From: Clostridiales bacterium | GTDB lineage: Bacteria > Bacillota > Clostridia > Saccharofermentanales > Saccharofermentanaceae | Reading direction: 5' to 3' | Assembly (NCBI GenBank): GCA_017551865.1 | Contig: JAFZKB010000031.1 | Location: 1 to 64,000, forward strand | DNA: 64,000 nucleotides | Program-made: the position numbers and the translations under genes | Part shown: positions 34,435-43,081 of the stretch, piece by piece | Numbering within the stretch: the stretch's first letter is position 1 | Layout of the letters: every line of letters starts with the position of its first letter | The notes under the pieces: model-generated | Databases searched by the model: none | The model's input: only the letters and a program-made list of their open reading frames with translations | What the model was told of the DNA's origin: nothing

Positions 34435-34464
34435 TTGACAGGAAAAAGATTCATTTCATAAAAT
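34435..34464 (+). promoter_or_regulatory. Promoter of purF
   Basis: TTGACA (34435-34440), 18 bp and TAAAAT (34459-34464) lie 28 bp before the purF start. No PurR box or purine riboswitch is evident. Confidence 0.7.
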
Positions 34465-34491
34465 AAACTCGGAAAAGGAAGGTGATGTAGT

Positions 34492-35886
34492 GTGATCGGT
34501 TCCCGTCATGAAGAATGTGGTGTTTTCGGGATATTTGACCGCGAAGGTCAAAGGATCGCGCCACTCGTATACTATGGTCTTTTTGCCCTTCAGCACAGAG
34601 GCCAGGAGAGCTGCGGCATCGCCATCAATAACGACGGATGGATCCGTTGTCAGAAGAACATGGGTCTCGTCAGCGAGGTCTTTACCCATGACATGATCAA
34701 TTCCCTCGAAGGCACGATCGCCATCGGTCACGTAAGATATTCCACAACAGGGGCCAGCATCTTAAAGAACACCCAGCCTCTGGTCACCCAATATGTAAAG
34801 GGAACGCTTTCCCTTGCCCATAACGGCAACCTCACCAATGCCATCACGCTGCGCCGTGAACTGGAGGAGGAAGGTGCCTTTTTCCAGACGACCGTCGATT
34901 CGGAGATCATCGCTTACCTGGTAGCTAAAGAGCGCACGAAGACACCTTCTGTTGAAGCCGCCGTGGAAAAAGCCATGGAGCAGATCCAGGGCGGATATGC
35001 GCTTTTAGTCATGAGCCCGAAAAAACTCATTGCAGCCAGAGATCCGTATGGCTTTAAGCCGCTCTGCATGGGCCGTATCGGACAGTCCTATGTATTTGCA
35101 TCCGAGACATGCGCACTTGATGCCGTGGGCGCTAAATACGAGCGCGATGTCGAGCCGGGTGAGATCATCGTTGTGGATGAAAACGGGATAAAGTCTATCC
35201 GTACACATTGCAGAGGTGTCTGCAATATGTGTATTTTCGAATATATCTATTTCGCCCGTCCGGACAGCCGGATCGACGGAAAGAGCGTATATGAGGCACG
35301 TCTTCAGGCAGGAAGACTTCTCTGCCGCCAGCATCCTGTAGATGCAGACGTCGTCATCGGGGTTCCGGAATCGGGACTCGATGCGGCCAGCGGGTTTGCG
35401 GAAGAAGCCGGAATTCCCGCAGTACGCGGCTTCATGAAGAATAACTATATCGGAAGAACATTCATCAAGCCGGAGCAGGGACAGCGCCAGGAAGCGGTTC
35501 ATATTAAGCTCAATCCGGTGGCGGAGGCCGTACGCGGCAAGCGTGTCGTCCTGATCGATGACTCCATCGTCCGTGGTACGACCATGGCGAATATTGTCAA
35601 GATGCTCCGTGATGCCGGCGCGACCGAGGTGCATGTACGTATCAGCTCACCGCCGTTTATCTCTCCGTGCTACTATGGTACAGATGTTCCTTCCCGTGAA
35701 CTTCTGATCGCCTGCCAGCACACGATCCCGGAGATCTGCGAGATCCTGGGTGCGGATTCCCTCGGCTATCTCGAGGTGGATTCCCTGGGCGATCTGATCG
35801 GTGACAAAGGACATAATTTCTGCGATGCCTGCTTTACCGGAAACTATCCGAACTACGATACCGGCATCGACATGATGGAAGAATAA
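34492..35886 (+). CDS. purF: Amidophosphoribosyltransferase
   Basis: First committed step of purine synthesis: glutamine and PRPP give phosphoribosylamine. The 464-residue protein begins with a short propeptide (MIGSRHEE) before the catalytic Cys9 (ECGVFGIF), then the Ntn glutaminase domain and the phosphoribosyltransferase domain with VVLIDDSIVRGTT. Cysteines in CNMCIFEYIYF and HNFCDACF match the Bacillus type that binds an Fe-S cluster. Translation starts at GTG 34492, with AAGGAAGGTGATG before it. Other pur genes are not in the window. Confidence 0.95.
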   Translation: MIGSRHEECGVFGIFDREGQRIAPLVYYGLFALQHRGQESCGIAINNDGWIRCQKNMGLVSEVFTHDMINSLEGTIAIGHVRYSTTGASILKNTQPLVTQYVKGTLSLAHNGNLTNAITLRRELEEEGAFFQTTVDSEIIAYLVAKERTKTPSVEAAVEKAMEQIQGGYALLVMSPKKLIAARDPYGFKPLCMGRIGQSYVFASETCALDAVGAKYERDVEPGEIIVVDENGIKSIRTHCRGVCNMCIFEYIYFARPDSRIDGKSVYEARLQAGRLLCRQHPVDADVVIGVPESGLDAASGFAEEAGIPAVRGFMKNNYIGRTFIKPEQGQRQEAVHIKLNPVAEAVRGKRVVLIDDSIVRGTTMANIVKMLRDAGATEVHVRISSPPFISPCYYGTDVPSRELLIACQHTIPEICEILGADSLGYLEVDSLGDLIGDKGHNFCDACFTGNYPNYDTGIDMMEE

Positions 35887-35931
35887 GACGAAAAAGAGCC
35901 GTAAGCCCGGTAGGGAAGATAGGAGCGGAAC

Positions 35932-37074
35932 ATGATCTCAGCAGTGATTTTCGATTTGGACGGTGTGCTTCTCGACAGCGAGCCTTTTCATGACCAGACC
36001 ACCACATCGATCCTCGAGAGCTACGGTGCCAAAGGCGCCTACGAAGCGATCCGCCCGTATGTGGGAAGATCCAGCGAGGATCTGTGGGCTGCCATGAAGA
36101 CCAAATACGATATCCCGGCCTCCGTCGAAGATCTTGTCGAACTTCAGTGGAAGAAAAATGTGGCAGGGATCCCGGATTCCGGACTGGAGAGATCCGAAGG
36201 TCTTTCTGAGCTTTTAGATTACTGCCATGAAAAAGGAATACATATCGCAGTAGCTTCTTCCTCCCGGCAGGACTATGTGGAAGCGGTATTCGATCTTCTC
36301 GATCTGTGGAAATATGTGGAAGTATTTGCTACGGGCGCGGAAGTCGAAAACGGAAAACCGATGCCGGATATTTTCCTTCTGGCGGCGACAAGACTGGATA
36401 TCGATCCGGAGCGCTGTCTCGTGATCGAAGATTCTACCGCAGGCGTGCAGGCCGGAAGAATGGCCGGAATGTATACGCTCGGCTATGAGAACCCGACTAG
36501 CGGCGGGCAGAACGTGAATGCGGCCGATGTCGTGATCAAGTCTCTTTCCGAGGTGCCGAAAATCATTGAACAGCTCTCTGAAGTGAAGATCCTGCCGGTC
36601 ACCTCTCCGACCAGAAAAATGGCGGTCGTATCGCTCGCGCAGATCATATGGAACGAGTGGTTTCCGTCGATCATTTGCCAGGAACAGGTCAACTACATGG
36701 TCGAGAAGTTTCAGAGCATGCCCGCGATCGATGAAGCGATCAGGGAAAAGGGCTATGAATACTTCCTCATGATCTTAGGAGATACGCCGATCGGATACAT
36801 GGGTGTCGCACCGGACGACGGTGCACTGCTTTTAAGTAAACTCTATCTTATGAAGCCGTTCCGCGGACAGAGAAGAAGCAACCTCTTTTTCGACAGAGCC
36901 GAAAAAGTGGCGAAAGAAAAGGGCTTTTCGAAAATCCGCTTATTCGTGAACCGGCATAACTATAATTCTATCCGCGTGTATCTGCGGAAGGGATATCGCA
37001 TCGTGGAAGAGATCAAGACCGATATCGGCGATGGCTTTATCTGCGATGACTTTCTGATGGAAAAGGAAATCTAA
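35932..37074 (+). CDS. HAD phosphatase-GNAT acetyltransferase fusion
   Basis: A 380-residue two-domain protein. Residues 1-215 are a HAD hydrolase of the beta-phosphoglucomutase/sugar phosphatase type, with the nucleophile D8 and D10 in FDLDGVLLDSEPFH and the late motif LVIEDSTAGVQAGRMAGM. Residues about 225-380 look like a GNAT acetyltransferase, with KLYLMKPFRGQRRSNLFFDRA for acetyl-CoA and NRHNYNSIRVYLRKGY. The order of reactions and substrate are unknown. GGAG is well placed. A small lipoprotein gene follows after 13 bp. Confidence 0.85.
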   Translation: MISAVIFDLDGVLLDSEPFHDQTTTSILESYGAKGAYEAIRPYVGRSSEDLWAAMKTKYDIPASVEDLVELQWKKNVAGIPDSGLERSEGLSELLDYCHEKGIHIAVASSSRQDYVEAVFDLLDLWKYVEVFATGAEVENGKPMPDIFLLAATRLDIDPERCLVIEDSTAGVQAGRMAGMYTLGYENPTSGGQNVNAADVVIKSLSEVPKIIEQLSEVKILPVTSPTRKMAVVSLAQIIWNEWFPSIICQEQVNYMVEKFQSMPAIDEAIREKGYEYFLMILGDTPIGYMGVAPDDGALLLSKLYLMKPFRGQRRSNLFFDRAEKVAKEKGFSKIRLFVNRHNYNSIRVYLRKGYRIVEEIKTDIGDGFICDDFLMEKEI

Positions 37075-37087
37075 GGAGGCAATCATC

Positions 37088-37321
37088 ATGAAGACGACAA
37101 AAAAGATCCTGAGCATACTTGTTGCGGCATCCGTGGTTTTAGGTTCCGCCGGCTGTAAAAAGAAGGGAAAGGATTTCTCTTACAAGTCGATCGAGAAAGT
37201 CATGGAAGAATACGATATCGAGGCCTACGATGATGTCGATGAATATACGGGGAGTCATCCGGAAGGCACAGACGGGCAGCCGAAATACCTGATGTGCAGC
37301 GGAGACGATGCCCAGGATTAA
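37088..37321 (+). CDS. Small lipoprotein, possibly truncated
   Basis: A 77-residue lipoprotein with a clear signal (LGSAGC lipobox, Cys23) and an acidic, Tyr/Asp-rich remainder ending YLMCSGDDAQD. Longer clostridial lipoproteins often continue beyond such an acidic segment, so this may be the N-terminal remnant of a larger gene, but nothing recognisable follows before the terminator seven bases later. AAGGAGG gives a strong start. Confidence 0.65.
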   Translation: MKTTKKILSILVAASVVLGSAGCKKKGKDFSYKSIEKVMEEYDIEAYDDVDEYTGSHPEGTDGQPKYLMCSGDDAQD

Positions 37322-37327
37322 ATAGAT

Positions 37328-37361
37328 CGGGCGGAAGAAGAAACTTCCGCCCGTTTTTTTA
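37328..37361 (+). terminator. Terminator after the small lipoprotein
   Basis: CGGGCGGAAG (37328-37337) pairs with CTTCCGCCCG (37344-37353), followed by seven T residues. Confidence 0.95.
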
Positions 37362-37445
37362 TGCTATAATCGACGTCGATAAACGAGAAAAACGGCGAAA
37401 ATCGACGAATTTTTGAAAATTCGTGAGATTTTTTAAGAAAAAGTG

Positions 37446-37474
37446 TTGACATAACCTCCTTACGCATATATTAT
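37446..37474 (+). promoter_or_regulatory. Promoter of rplM-rpsI
   Basis: TTGACA (37446-37451), a 17-bp spacer and TATTAT (37469-37474) lie 75 bp before rplM. Confidence 0.85.
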
Positions 37475-37475
37475 A

Positions 37476-37533
37476 GGGAAGCGCCCAAAAGAAAGGGCTT
37501 CGTGCGTGGATTGCTCACGCGAACTATTTTAGG
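37476..37533 (+). promoter_or_regulatory. Candidate L13 leader RNA
   Basis: The untranslated leader of rplM can fold GAAGCGCCC with GGGCTTC and then CGTGCGTG with CACGCG. Firmicutes rplM-rpsI operons usually carry a short L13-binding leader here; the position and two-stem form fit, but I cannot confirm the consensus without a covariance search. Confidence 0.45.
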
Positions 37534-37548
37534 AGGAAAAAGTCCATT

Positions 37549-37983
37549 ATGAAGACATTTGTTGCTACACCATCAAATATCGAGAGAAAATGGTACGTAG
37601 TTGATGCTTCCGGCAAGACACTTGGTCGTCTGGCTACTGAAGTTGCAACTGTTCTGCGCGGTAAGAATAAGCCGACATACACACCTTTCATCGATACAGG
37701 AGATTATGTAATCGTCATCAATGCAAGCAAGCTCGTTCTCACAGGTAACAAGCTTGACAAGAAGATGTACCGTTATCACACAGGCTATGCAGGCGGTCTC
37801 AAGGAGACAACCTACAGAAAGCTCATGGATACGAAGCCGGAGAAGGCTTTCGAGTTGGCAGTGAAGGGTATGCTCCCGAAGAATGCTCTCGGACGTCAGA
37901 TGTTCAAGAAGCTGAAGGTTTATGCAGGCGCTGAGCACGATCACGCTGCACAGAAGCCGGAAGTCCTGAACTTCGAAAGCTAA
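37549..37983 (+). CDS. rplM: 50S ribosomal protein L13
   Basis: Early-assembling large-subunit protein, 144 residues, typical length. Recognisable by [25 protein letters not shown], the [10 protein letters not shown] segment and [26 protein letters not shown] precedes the start. It is followed 20 bp later by rpsI, the normal partner gene. Confidence 0.98.
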   Translation: MKTFVATPSNIERKWYVVDASGKTLGRLATEVATVLRGKNKPTYTPFIDTGDYVIVINASKLVLTGNKLDKKMYRYHTGYAGGLKETTYRKLMDTKPEKAFELAVKGMLPKNALGRQMFKKLKVYAGAEHDHAAQKPEVLNFES

Positions 37984-38003
37984 TATAGGGAGGAATAAGA
38001 TAC

Positions 38004-38411
38004 ATGGCTAAGAAAGCTACTAAAGTTTACTTCTATGGCACAGGTCGTCGTAAGAATGCTGTAGCATGCGTACGTCTTCTTCCTGGCACAGGTAAGATCA
38101 CTATCAACGATAAGGATATGGACGATTACTTCGGTCTCGATACTCTGAAGCTCATCGTTCGTCAGCCGCTCGTAGCAACAGCTACAGAAGGCAAGTTCGA
38201 CATCATCTGCAAGGCTATCGGCGGCGGTATTGCCGGTCAGGCCGGTGCGATCCGTCACGGTATCTCCCGTGCTCTGGTTCAGGCAGATGAAGAGGCTTAC
38301 AAGTCCATCCTTAAGAAGGCCGGTTTCCTCACACGTGATGCACGTATGAAGGAAAGAAAGAAACCGGGTCTCAAGAAAGCTCGTAAGGCTTCCCAGTTCA
38401 GTAAGCGTTAA
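38004..38411 (+). CDS. rpsI: 30S ribosomal protein S9
   Basis: Small-subunit head protein, 135 residues. It has the [14 protein letters not shown] start and the C-terminal tail ending QFSKR, which reaches the P-site tRNA. GGGAGG precedes the start. It is co-transcribed with rplM. Confidence 0.98.
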   Translation: MAKKATKVYFYGTGRRKNAVACVRLLPGTGKITINDKDMDDYFGLDTLKLIVRQPLVATATEGKFDIICKAIGGGIAGQAGAIRHGISRALVQADEEAYKSILKKAGFLTRDARMKERKKPGLKKARKASQFSKR

Positions 38412-38463
38412 TCGGAGGTTCACTTCGGTTTGCGTCTTCGGACGAGATTCAAGTTGCTTTTTC

Positions 38464-38498
38464 AAAAGGACCGTTCCCAAGTGGAACGGTCCTTTTTC
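38464..38498 (+). terminator. Terminator of rplM-rpsI
   Basis: AAAAGGACCGTTCC (38464-38477) pairs with GGAACGGTCCTTTT (38483-38496). Confidence 0.95.
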
Positions 38499-38550
38499 CG
38501 TATCCTGATGCAACCTGTGTATCCAATAAGTGCAGACTGTGCAAAAGCCC

Positions 38551-38578
38551 TTGTAAACAGGGGATTTATCGATAGAAT
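38551..38578 (+). promoter_or_regulatory. Promoter of the LytTR gene
   Basis: TTGTAA (38551-38556), 16 bp and TAGAAT (38573-38578) lie 33 bp before the start. Confidence 0.55.
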
Positions 38579-38611
38579 AAAATCATCAGCAAGCGAAAGG
38601 AAGATGGCAAG

Positions 38612-39064
38612 ATGAAGATCCGGCTGAATATTTCTGACGGACATTACGAAGAAGTGAAAAAGAAACTTCTCGATGCCGGTTTTGAAATCGGTGACGAAGG
38701 CGAATTTGTCCTTTCTGAATCCGTCGATCACGGCGCATCTTTTGTCATCGCCAGAGACGAAGAAGGAAGAAAGGTCCATGTCACTCCCGATAACATTATC
38801 TATATCGAGAGCTTTGGACACGATGTGGAAGTGCACACCACGGAGGGTACCTTCTTAGCTTCGGACCGCTTGTACCAGCTGGCGGAAACACTTCCCCGGG
38901 AGCAGTTTGCCCGAGTCAGTAATTCTGTCATTATCTCGAGAAAACATGTCACGAAGATCCGCCCGTCCCTGTCCATGAAGTTTGTTCTGACGATGGACGA
39001 CGGCACGATCGTCGATGTGACGAGAAGTTATTACTATGCATTTAAGGAGTTCTTCGGGATCTGA
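38612..39064 (+). CDS. LytTR-family DNA-binding regulator
   Basis: A 150-residue stand-alone LytTR protein. The N-terminal 45 residues form a small alpha/beta sensor-like region, and the LytTR domain (about 55-148) shows the typical IIYIESFGHDVEVHT, ARVSNSVIISRKHVTKIRP and RSYYYAFKEFF motifs. There is no receiver domain. Such stand-alone LytTR regulators usually control a membrane protein encoded next to them; here the gene at 39095 follows after 30 bp. Confidence 0.88.
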   Translation: MKIRLNISDGHYEEVKKKLLDAGFEIGDEGEFVLSESVDHGASFVIARDEEGRKVHVTPDNIIYIESFGHDVEVHTTEGTFLASDRLYQLAETLPREQFARVSNSVIISRKHVTKIRPSLSMKFVLTMDDGTIVDVTRSYYYAFKEFFGI

Positions 39065-39094
39065 CCCGGAGATCGTGATACGGAGGTGAAGCAA

Positions 39095-40138
39095 ATGTTT
39101 ATTCTTGATTCAGCGGAAGCTGACAGAACGTTGGGTTTGACTGCAATAACCATTTTAGTGATCGGAACGATTATTCTGGTTGGGTTTCTGGTATTTATTA
39201 TTTCCCGCCGGATGTATACGGCCCATCTGAACCGTGTGGTGGAAGGAACGGAAAGAGACCTGCATACGCGGGTTGCGGATCCGCTGACAGTGGCGAAAGT
39301 CATCTTTGCTATCTGCATGATGATCCTGATGATATGGACGATGGTCACGGTCAGCGATATCAAAGCGGAGCTGGAGACTGTAAGAAACGAGATAAGAAAC
39401 AACGAAGTTGTCGTGAATATCCCGGAAAACAGGGGAGAGTCTTCGAATTCTCTCGTTCATGACTGCTCCTATTCTTTCGGTGAGATCGATACAGAGAAGA
39501 AAACGATCGATGTGCTTTTTACCGTCGTTCCCAAAGAGGTCACTTCCGATTCGGAACTGTCTGTTTCGTGGGGTGGGATGGTCGCTGAACTGAAGGCCGT
39601 TGGTGGAAGCTATAAGGGAAGCCTGGCTGCACCTGTGTTCACTTATGTAGATGAATCACCGGTGCTCACGATCCAACGCGGGGACATCCTGAAGACCGAG
39701 ATATTAAGCTGCGGACCCTATGGATCTCCGGCATCAGAATTATTCGGAGAATTCTTATTCGATGTCACTGCCGATCCCGATGCAGGAAGGAAAAAAGTTG
39801 AACTGGTTTCAAACGGAGAGATCAATTCCAAAGAAGGGATCCTGCAGGAGAAAAACGTCCGAAGTGTCTGTGTGGTGCTCCGTACAGGAGATAAGGAATT
39901 AAAGCGCTGTCCCGTAGAAATGGATGGAGAATATGCCCAAACAAATGTTACAGGTGTGTATGAGGTCGGAGCGGGAAATTCTCTGGATATAGATCTGGAG
40001 ATCGTAATGGATTACGGCTGGACTGTTACCATATCGCTTGGAAGTGTTGAACCGGGCTCAGAAGAAAATGCATTTTACGCAGATTCGAATACTATGACAG
40101 TAACAGATAAAGACGGAAAAGTGATCTATAAAAGATAA
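39095..40138 (+). CDS. Hypothetical two-helix membrane protein
   Basis: A 347-residue protein with two membrane helices (about 14-36 and 67-90), then a short coiled-coil-like stretch (IKAELETVRNEIRNN) and a large extracytoplasmic domain of beta character with repeated strand patterns. I recognise no family. ATG 39095 is set by GGAGGTGA; an in-frame GTG upstream lies within that site. Its position after the LytTR gene suggests they form a regulator-effector pair. It is not the DUF3021 protein that often follows LytTR regulators. Confidence 0.65.
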   Translation: MFILDSAEADRTLGLTAITILVIGTIILVGFLVFIISRRMYTAHLNRVVEGTERDLHTRVADPLTVAKVIFAICMMILMIWTMVTVSDIKAELETVRNEIRNNEVVVNIPENRGESSNSLVHDCSYSFGEIDTEKKTIDVLFTVVPKEVTSDSELSVSWGGMVAELKAVGGSYKGSLAAPVFTYVDESPVLTIQRGDILKTEILSCGPYGSPASELFGEFLFDVTADPDAGRKKVELVSNGEINSKEGILQEKNVRSVCVVLRTGDKELKRCPVEMDGEYAQTNVTGVYEVGAGNSLDIDLEIVMDYGWTVTISLGSVEPGSEENAFYADSNTMTVTDKDGKVIYKR

Positions 40139-40165
40139 AAGAAAACAACGCAAATAGCTTAAGCG

Positions 40166-40200
40166 AAGCGGGCGGGAATTGTATTTCCGCTCGCTTTTTG
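40166..40200 (+). terminator. Terminator of the LytTR operon
   Basis: AAGCGGGCGGGAAT pairs with ATTTCCGCTCGCTT, including G-T wobbles, and ends in TTT. Confidence 0.8.
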
Positions 40201-40317
40201 GCACAATAGGGGGCAGAAAATGACAAAATGCGCCGTAAGGCGGGACCGGGGATGAAAAGAGAACTTCCCCGGACGCGCAGGAAGATGGTATATGGCGCGC
40301 CTTAGAAAGAGGAAAAG

Positions 40318-41730
40318 ATGATCATTTATAATGCGCAGATCTATACGATGGAATCCGAAGAGCCGATCTCTGACGGCTATGTGATCTTCGACAGAAAGAA
40401 GATACTGGAAATCGGCACCGGAGACGGATGGCAGGCTTTCCTGGACAAGGCCGGAAAGGAAGATCCGGATCTTTATGTGCGGCGTGATTTTGCTGAAAAT
40501 GATGAGAAGACGGAACTTCTGCGTACGATCGATGCCAAAGGAGCAAGACTCTATCCCGGATTTATCGATGCCCACTCGCATCTGGGTCTTTTCGATGATG
40601 GACTTACGGACGAAGGGTCGGACGGAAATGAGATCGTATCTCCGATCTCCCCGGATCTTCGGGCGATCGATGGCATGCATAACGGCGATCCTTGCTTCCG
40701 CGAAGCAAAAGAAGGCGGGGTCACGCTGGTGGCGGCAGGTCCCGGATCTGCCAATATCGTCGGCGGCCAGTTCGCGCTTGTGAAGACATATGAAAAGACC
40801 ATCGACCGGGCACTGGTCGATCCGTTCATTGCCATGAAGGCCGCGCTCGGAGAGAACCCGAAGATGTGCTACGGCAAGGAGAATAAAGCCCCGCAGACCC
40901 GTATGGGAAATGCAGCCCTTCTCCGTGGTGTACTCTCGGAAGCGATCGAATACTACGAAAAAAAGCAGCAGTCCGAAGAAAAGTGGGCGGAGTATAACGA
41001 GGCGGTCGCATCGGCGAAGAAGGAGTCTTCAGAAGGAAAGAACGGAAGATCCTCAAAGGAAGATAAAGACGACAAGCCGGAGCGACCGGATGTTTTCGAG
41101 AAGGATCTGGAGCTTGAGGCCATGATCACCGTGATCCTCGGGCAGAAGCCGCTGAAGATCCATGCCCACCGCCAGGATGATATCCTGACGGCCGTACGTA
41201 TCGCGAATGAATTCCGTCTCAAATATACGCTCGATCATTGCACAGAGGGGCATCTGATCGCAGATGTCCTTAAGGAAGAATACGAGGACGGTAAAGGCGA
41301 CAATCGCGGAAAAGGGATCTTTTCAGAGGAAGGAAAGCCCTCGGGCGGTAAGCTTCTGGGCATTATCGTCGGGCCGGTCATCGGGGATAGAAGCAAGCCG
41401 GAACTGAGTAATCTCAGCCTGAAAACGGCCGGCATCCTCGAAAAGGAAGGCCTTCCGGTGGCGATCATGACGGATCACCCCTGTGTGCCGGAACAGTATC
41501 TCCCGCTCTCGGCCGCGCTGGCGAAAAAAGGCGGCATGTCCGAACAGGGCGCACTGGAAGCGATTACCATCCGGGCCGCCGAGATCCTCGGTGTCTCTGA
41601 CCGCTATGGCTCGCTTTCCGAAGGAAAAGCACCGGACATGGTGCTTATGTCAGGAAGTCCGCTGTCTCTGGAAAGCGACATCCTCCTCGTCATCGGATCC
41701 GGACGCATCGTCGCGGATAGCAGATCGTAA
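40318..41730 (+). CDS. Amidohydrolase (imidazolonepropionase-like)
   Basis: A cytoplasmic metal-dependent amidohydrolase of 470 residues related to imidazolonepropionases and prolidase-like hydrolases of Clostridia. Metal ligands appear in IDAHSHLGL, in KIHAHRQDD and LDHCTEGH, and in MTDHPCVP. The C-terminus carries the usual GSLSEGKAPDMVLMSGSP. Residues about 210-250 are a Lys/Glu/Ser-rich insertion, likely a disordered surface loop. The substrate is unknown. It is 18 bp upstream of tsaE and may share its transcript. Confidence 0.85.
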   Translation: MIIYNAQIYTMESEEPISDGYVIFDRKKILEIGTGDGWQAFLDKAGKEDPDLYVRRDFAENDEKTELLRTIDAKGARLYPGFIDAHSHLGLFDDGLTDEGSDGNEIVSPISPDLRAIDGMHNGDPCFREAKEGGVTLVAAGPGSANIVGGQFALVKTYEKTIDRALVDPFIAMKAALGENPKMCYGKENKAPQTRMGNAALLRGVLSEAIEYYEKKQQSEEKWAEYNEAVASAKKESSEGKNGRSSKEDKDDKPERPDVFEKDLELEAMITVILGQKPLKIHAHRQDDILTAVRIANEFRLKYTLDHCTEGHLIADVLKEEYEDGKGDNRGKGIFSEEGKPSGGKLLGIIVGPVIGDRSKPELSNLSLKTAGILEKEGLPVAIMTDHPCVPEQYLPLSAALAKKGGMSEQGALEAITIRAAEILGVSDRYGSLSEGKAPDMVLMSGSPLSLESDILLVIGSGRIVADSRS

Positions 41731-41748
41731 GAAGAAGGCATAGAACAT

Positions 41749-42255
41749 ATGACGGTTTGGAAGACAGTTAGTACATCAGTTGAGATGACCGAAAAACTCG
41801 GCGAGGCGATCGGAAAAGTGGCCGCGCCCTTTGATGTCATCACCCTCGACGGGGACCTGGGCGCCGGAAAGACGGCATTTACGAGGGGGCTTGCCCGCGG
41901 GATGGGTCTTTCTTCGAGAGTAACGAGCCCGACATTTACGATCGTTAACGAATATAACGATCAGCAGGGCGTCCCGAGGCTTTTTCACTTTGATACTTAC
42001 CGCCTCTCCTGTGTTGATGATTTCTACGACGCGGGACTGGATGAATACTTCGACCGCGAAGGCGTCTGCGCCATCGAGTGGAGCTCTGTGATCGCGGAGG
42101 CTCTTCCGGAGGAACGTATTGCACTTTCCATCTCGGGGAACGATAATACCAGAGAAATCAGTATATCCTTCCCGGACCGCTTGAACGAAGCGTTTTCGAA
42201 GGTAAAGGAGACTATGGAAAAGGAGGGCATGCGCTTTGAAGATCCTGGCATGTGA
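41749..42255 (+). CDS. tsaE: tRNA t6A synthesis ATPase TsaE
   Basis: P-loop ATPase that works with TsaB-TsaD to make threonylcarbamoyl-adenosine at position 37 of ANN-decoding tRNAs. Length 168, Walker A GDLGAGKTAFTRGLARG near residues 36-52, then SPTFTIVNEY and FHFDTYRL. Its last 20 bases overlap the tsaB start. tsaD itself is not in the window. Confidence 0.95.
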   Translation: MTVWKTVSTSVEMTEKLGEAIGKVAAPFDVITLDGDLGAGKTAFTRGLARGMGLSSRVTSPTFTIVNEYNDQQGVPRLFHFDTYRLSCVDDFYDAGLDEYFDREGVCAIEWSSVIAEALPEERIALSISGNDNTREISISFPDRLNEAFSKVKETMEKEGMRFEDPGM

Positions 42256-43021
42256 TACATCTAACCGCGCCTGCTCAGTGTGCCTCTGGGAAGACGGAAA
42301 ACTCATCGACAAAAGATATAGAAACGACGGTCTTACCCATTCGCAGACCTTTATGCCCCAGATGCATGATCTTATGGAAAAGAACCGTTCCACTTACGAA
42401 GAGCTGGACGCTCTGGCCTGCACGGTCGGCCCCGGATCTTTTACCGGAATCCGCATCGGTGTTTCGGCGGTAAAGACCATGGCGATGGTATTGGAAAAAC
42501 CGGCCATCCCTGTCTCTTCTTTAGAAGCGATGGCGTTTTCTTTTCAGGAAGAAGATGCGCTCATCGTCCCGCTCATCGACTGCCGAAATAAAAGAGCCTG
42601 GGGAGCCGCGTACTATAAGGGAGAGAAAGTCCTGCCCGAAGTGGCTTCTGATATAAGTTCCATCCGAAAAGACTGCCTCGATTTCCGGAAGAAAGAGCTT
42701 CCGGGAAAGAAGATCCTGCTGATCGGGACCGGCGCAAAGCTTTTCCTCGAAGAAGAAAATGAAGATGTGGAATACCGGGATGGCTTCGATGAGATCCTGC
42801 CGGAAAATGTAGCCGCTGTGGCAGAGAAAAGCGCATTGGCAGCAACCGGTGCTGACGGCAATAAGGAAGCTAAGGCGATAAAAGAGTCCCTTCTTTCGAG
42901 ATACCCTGCAGCGGCGCTGATGCCCGTGTACCTTTCGAAGACCCAGGCCGAGAGAACGGCGGCGGAGCAGGGGAAGGAGACAAAAGAGATCCCGATCCGC
43001 TACTACAGCACGAACGACTGA
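42236..43021 (+). CDS. tsaB: tRNA t6A synthesis protein TsaB
   Basis: Inactive ASKHA-fold partner that scaffolds TsaD and TsaE. The 261-residue protein shows ILACDTSNRACSVCLW and TVGPGSFTGIRIGVSAVK. It starts at TTG 42236 inside tsaE, with AGGAGG nine bases upstream; no in-frame ATG fits near the conserved N-terminus. The overlap of 20 bases implies coupling. Confidence 0.94.
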   Translation: MKILACDTSNRACSVCLWEDGKLIDKRYRNDGLTHSQTFMPQMHDLMEKNRSTYEELDALACTVGPGSFTGIRIGVSAVKTMAMVLEKPAIPVSSLEAMAFSFQEEDALIVPLIDCRNKRAWGAAYYKGEKVLPEVASDISSIRKDCLDFRKKELPGKKILLIGTGAKLFLEEENEDVEYRDGFDEILPENVAAVAEKSALAATGADGNKEAKAIKESLLSRYPAAALMPVYLSKTQAERTAAEQGKETKEIPIRYYSTND

Positions 43022-43081
43022 AGATAGGCAGGAACGATTGCGGCGCCGAAGACCGCACCATGAAAAGAAAGGAGATCCCCC

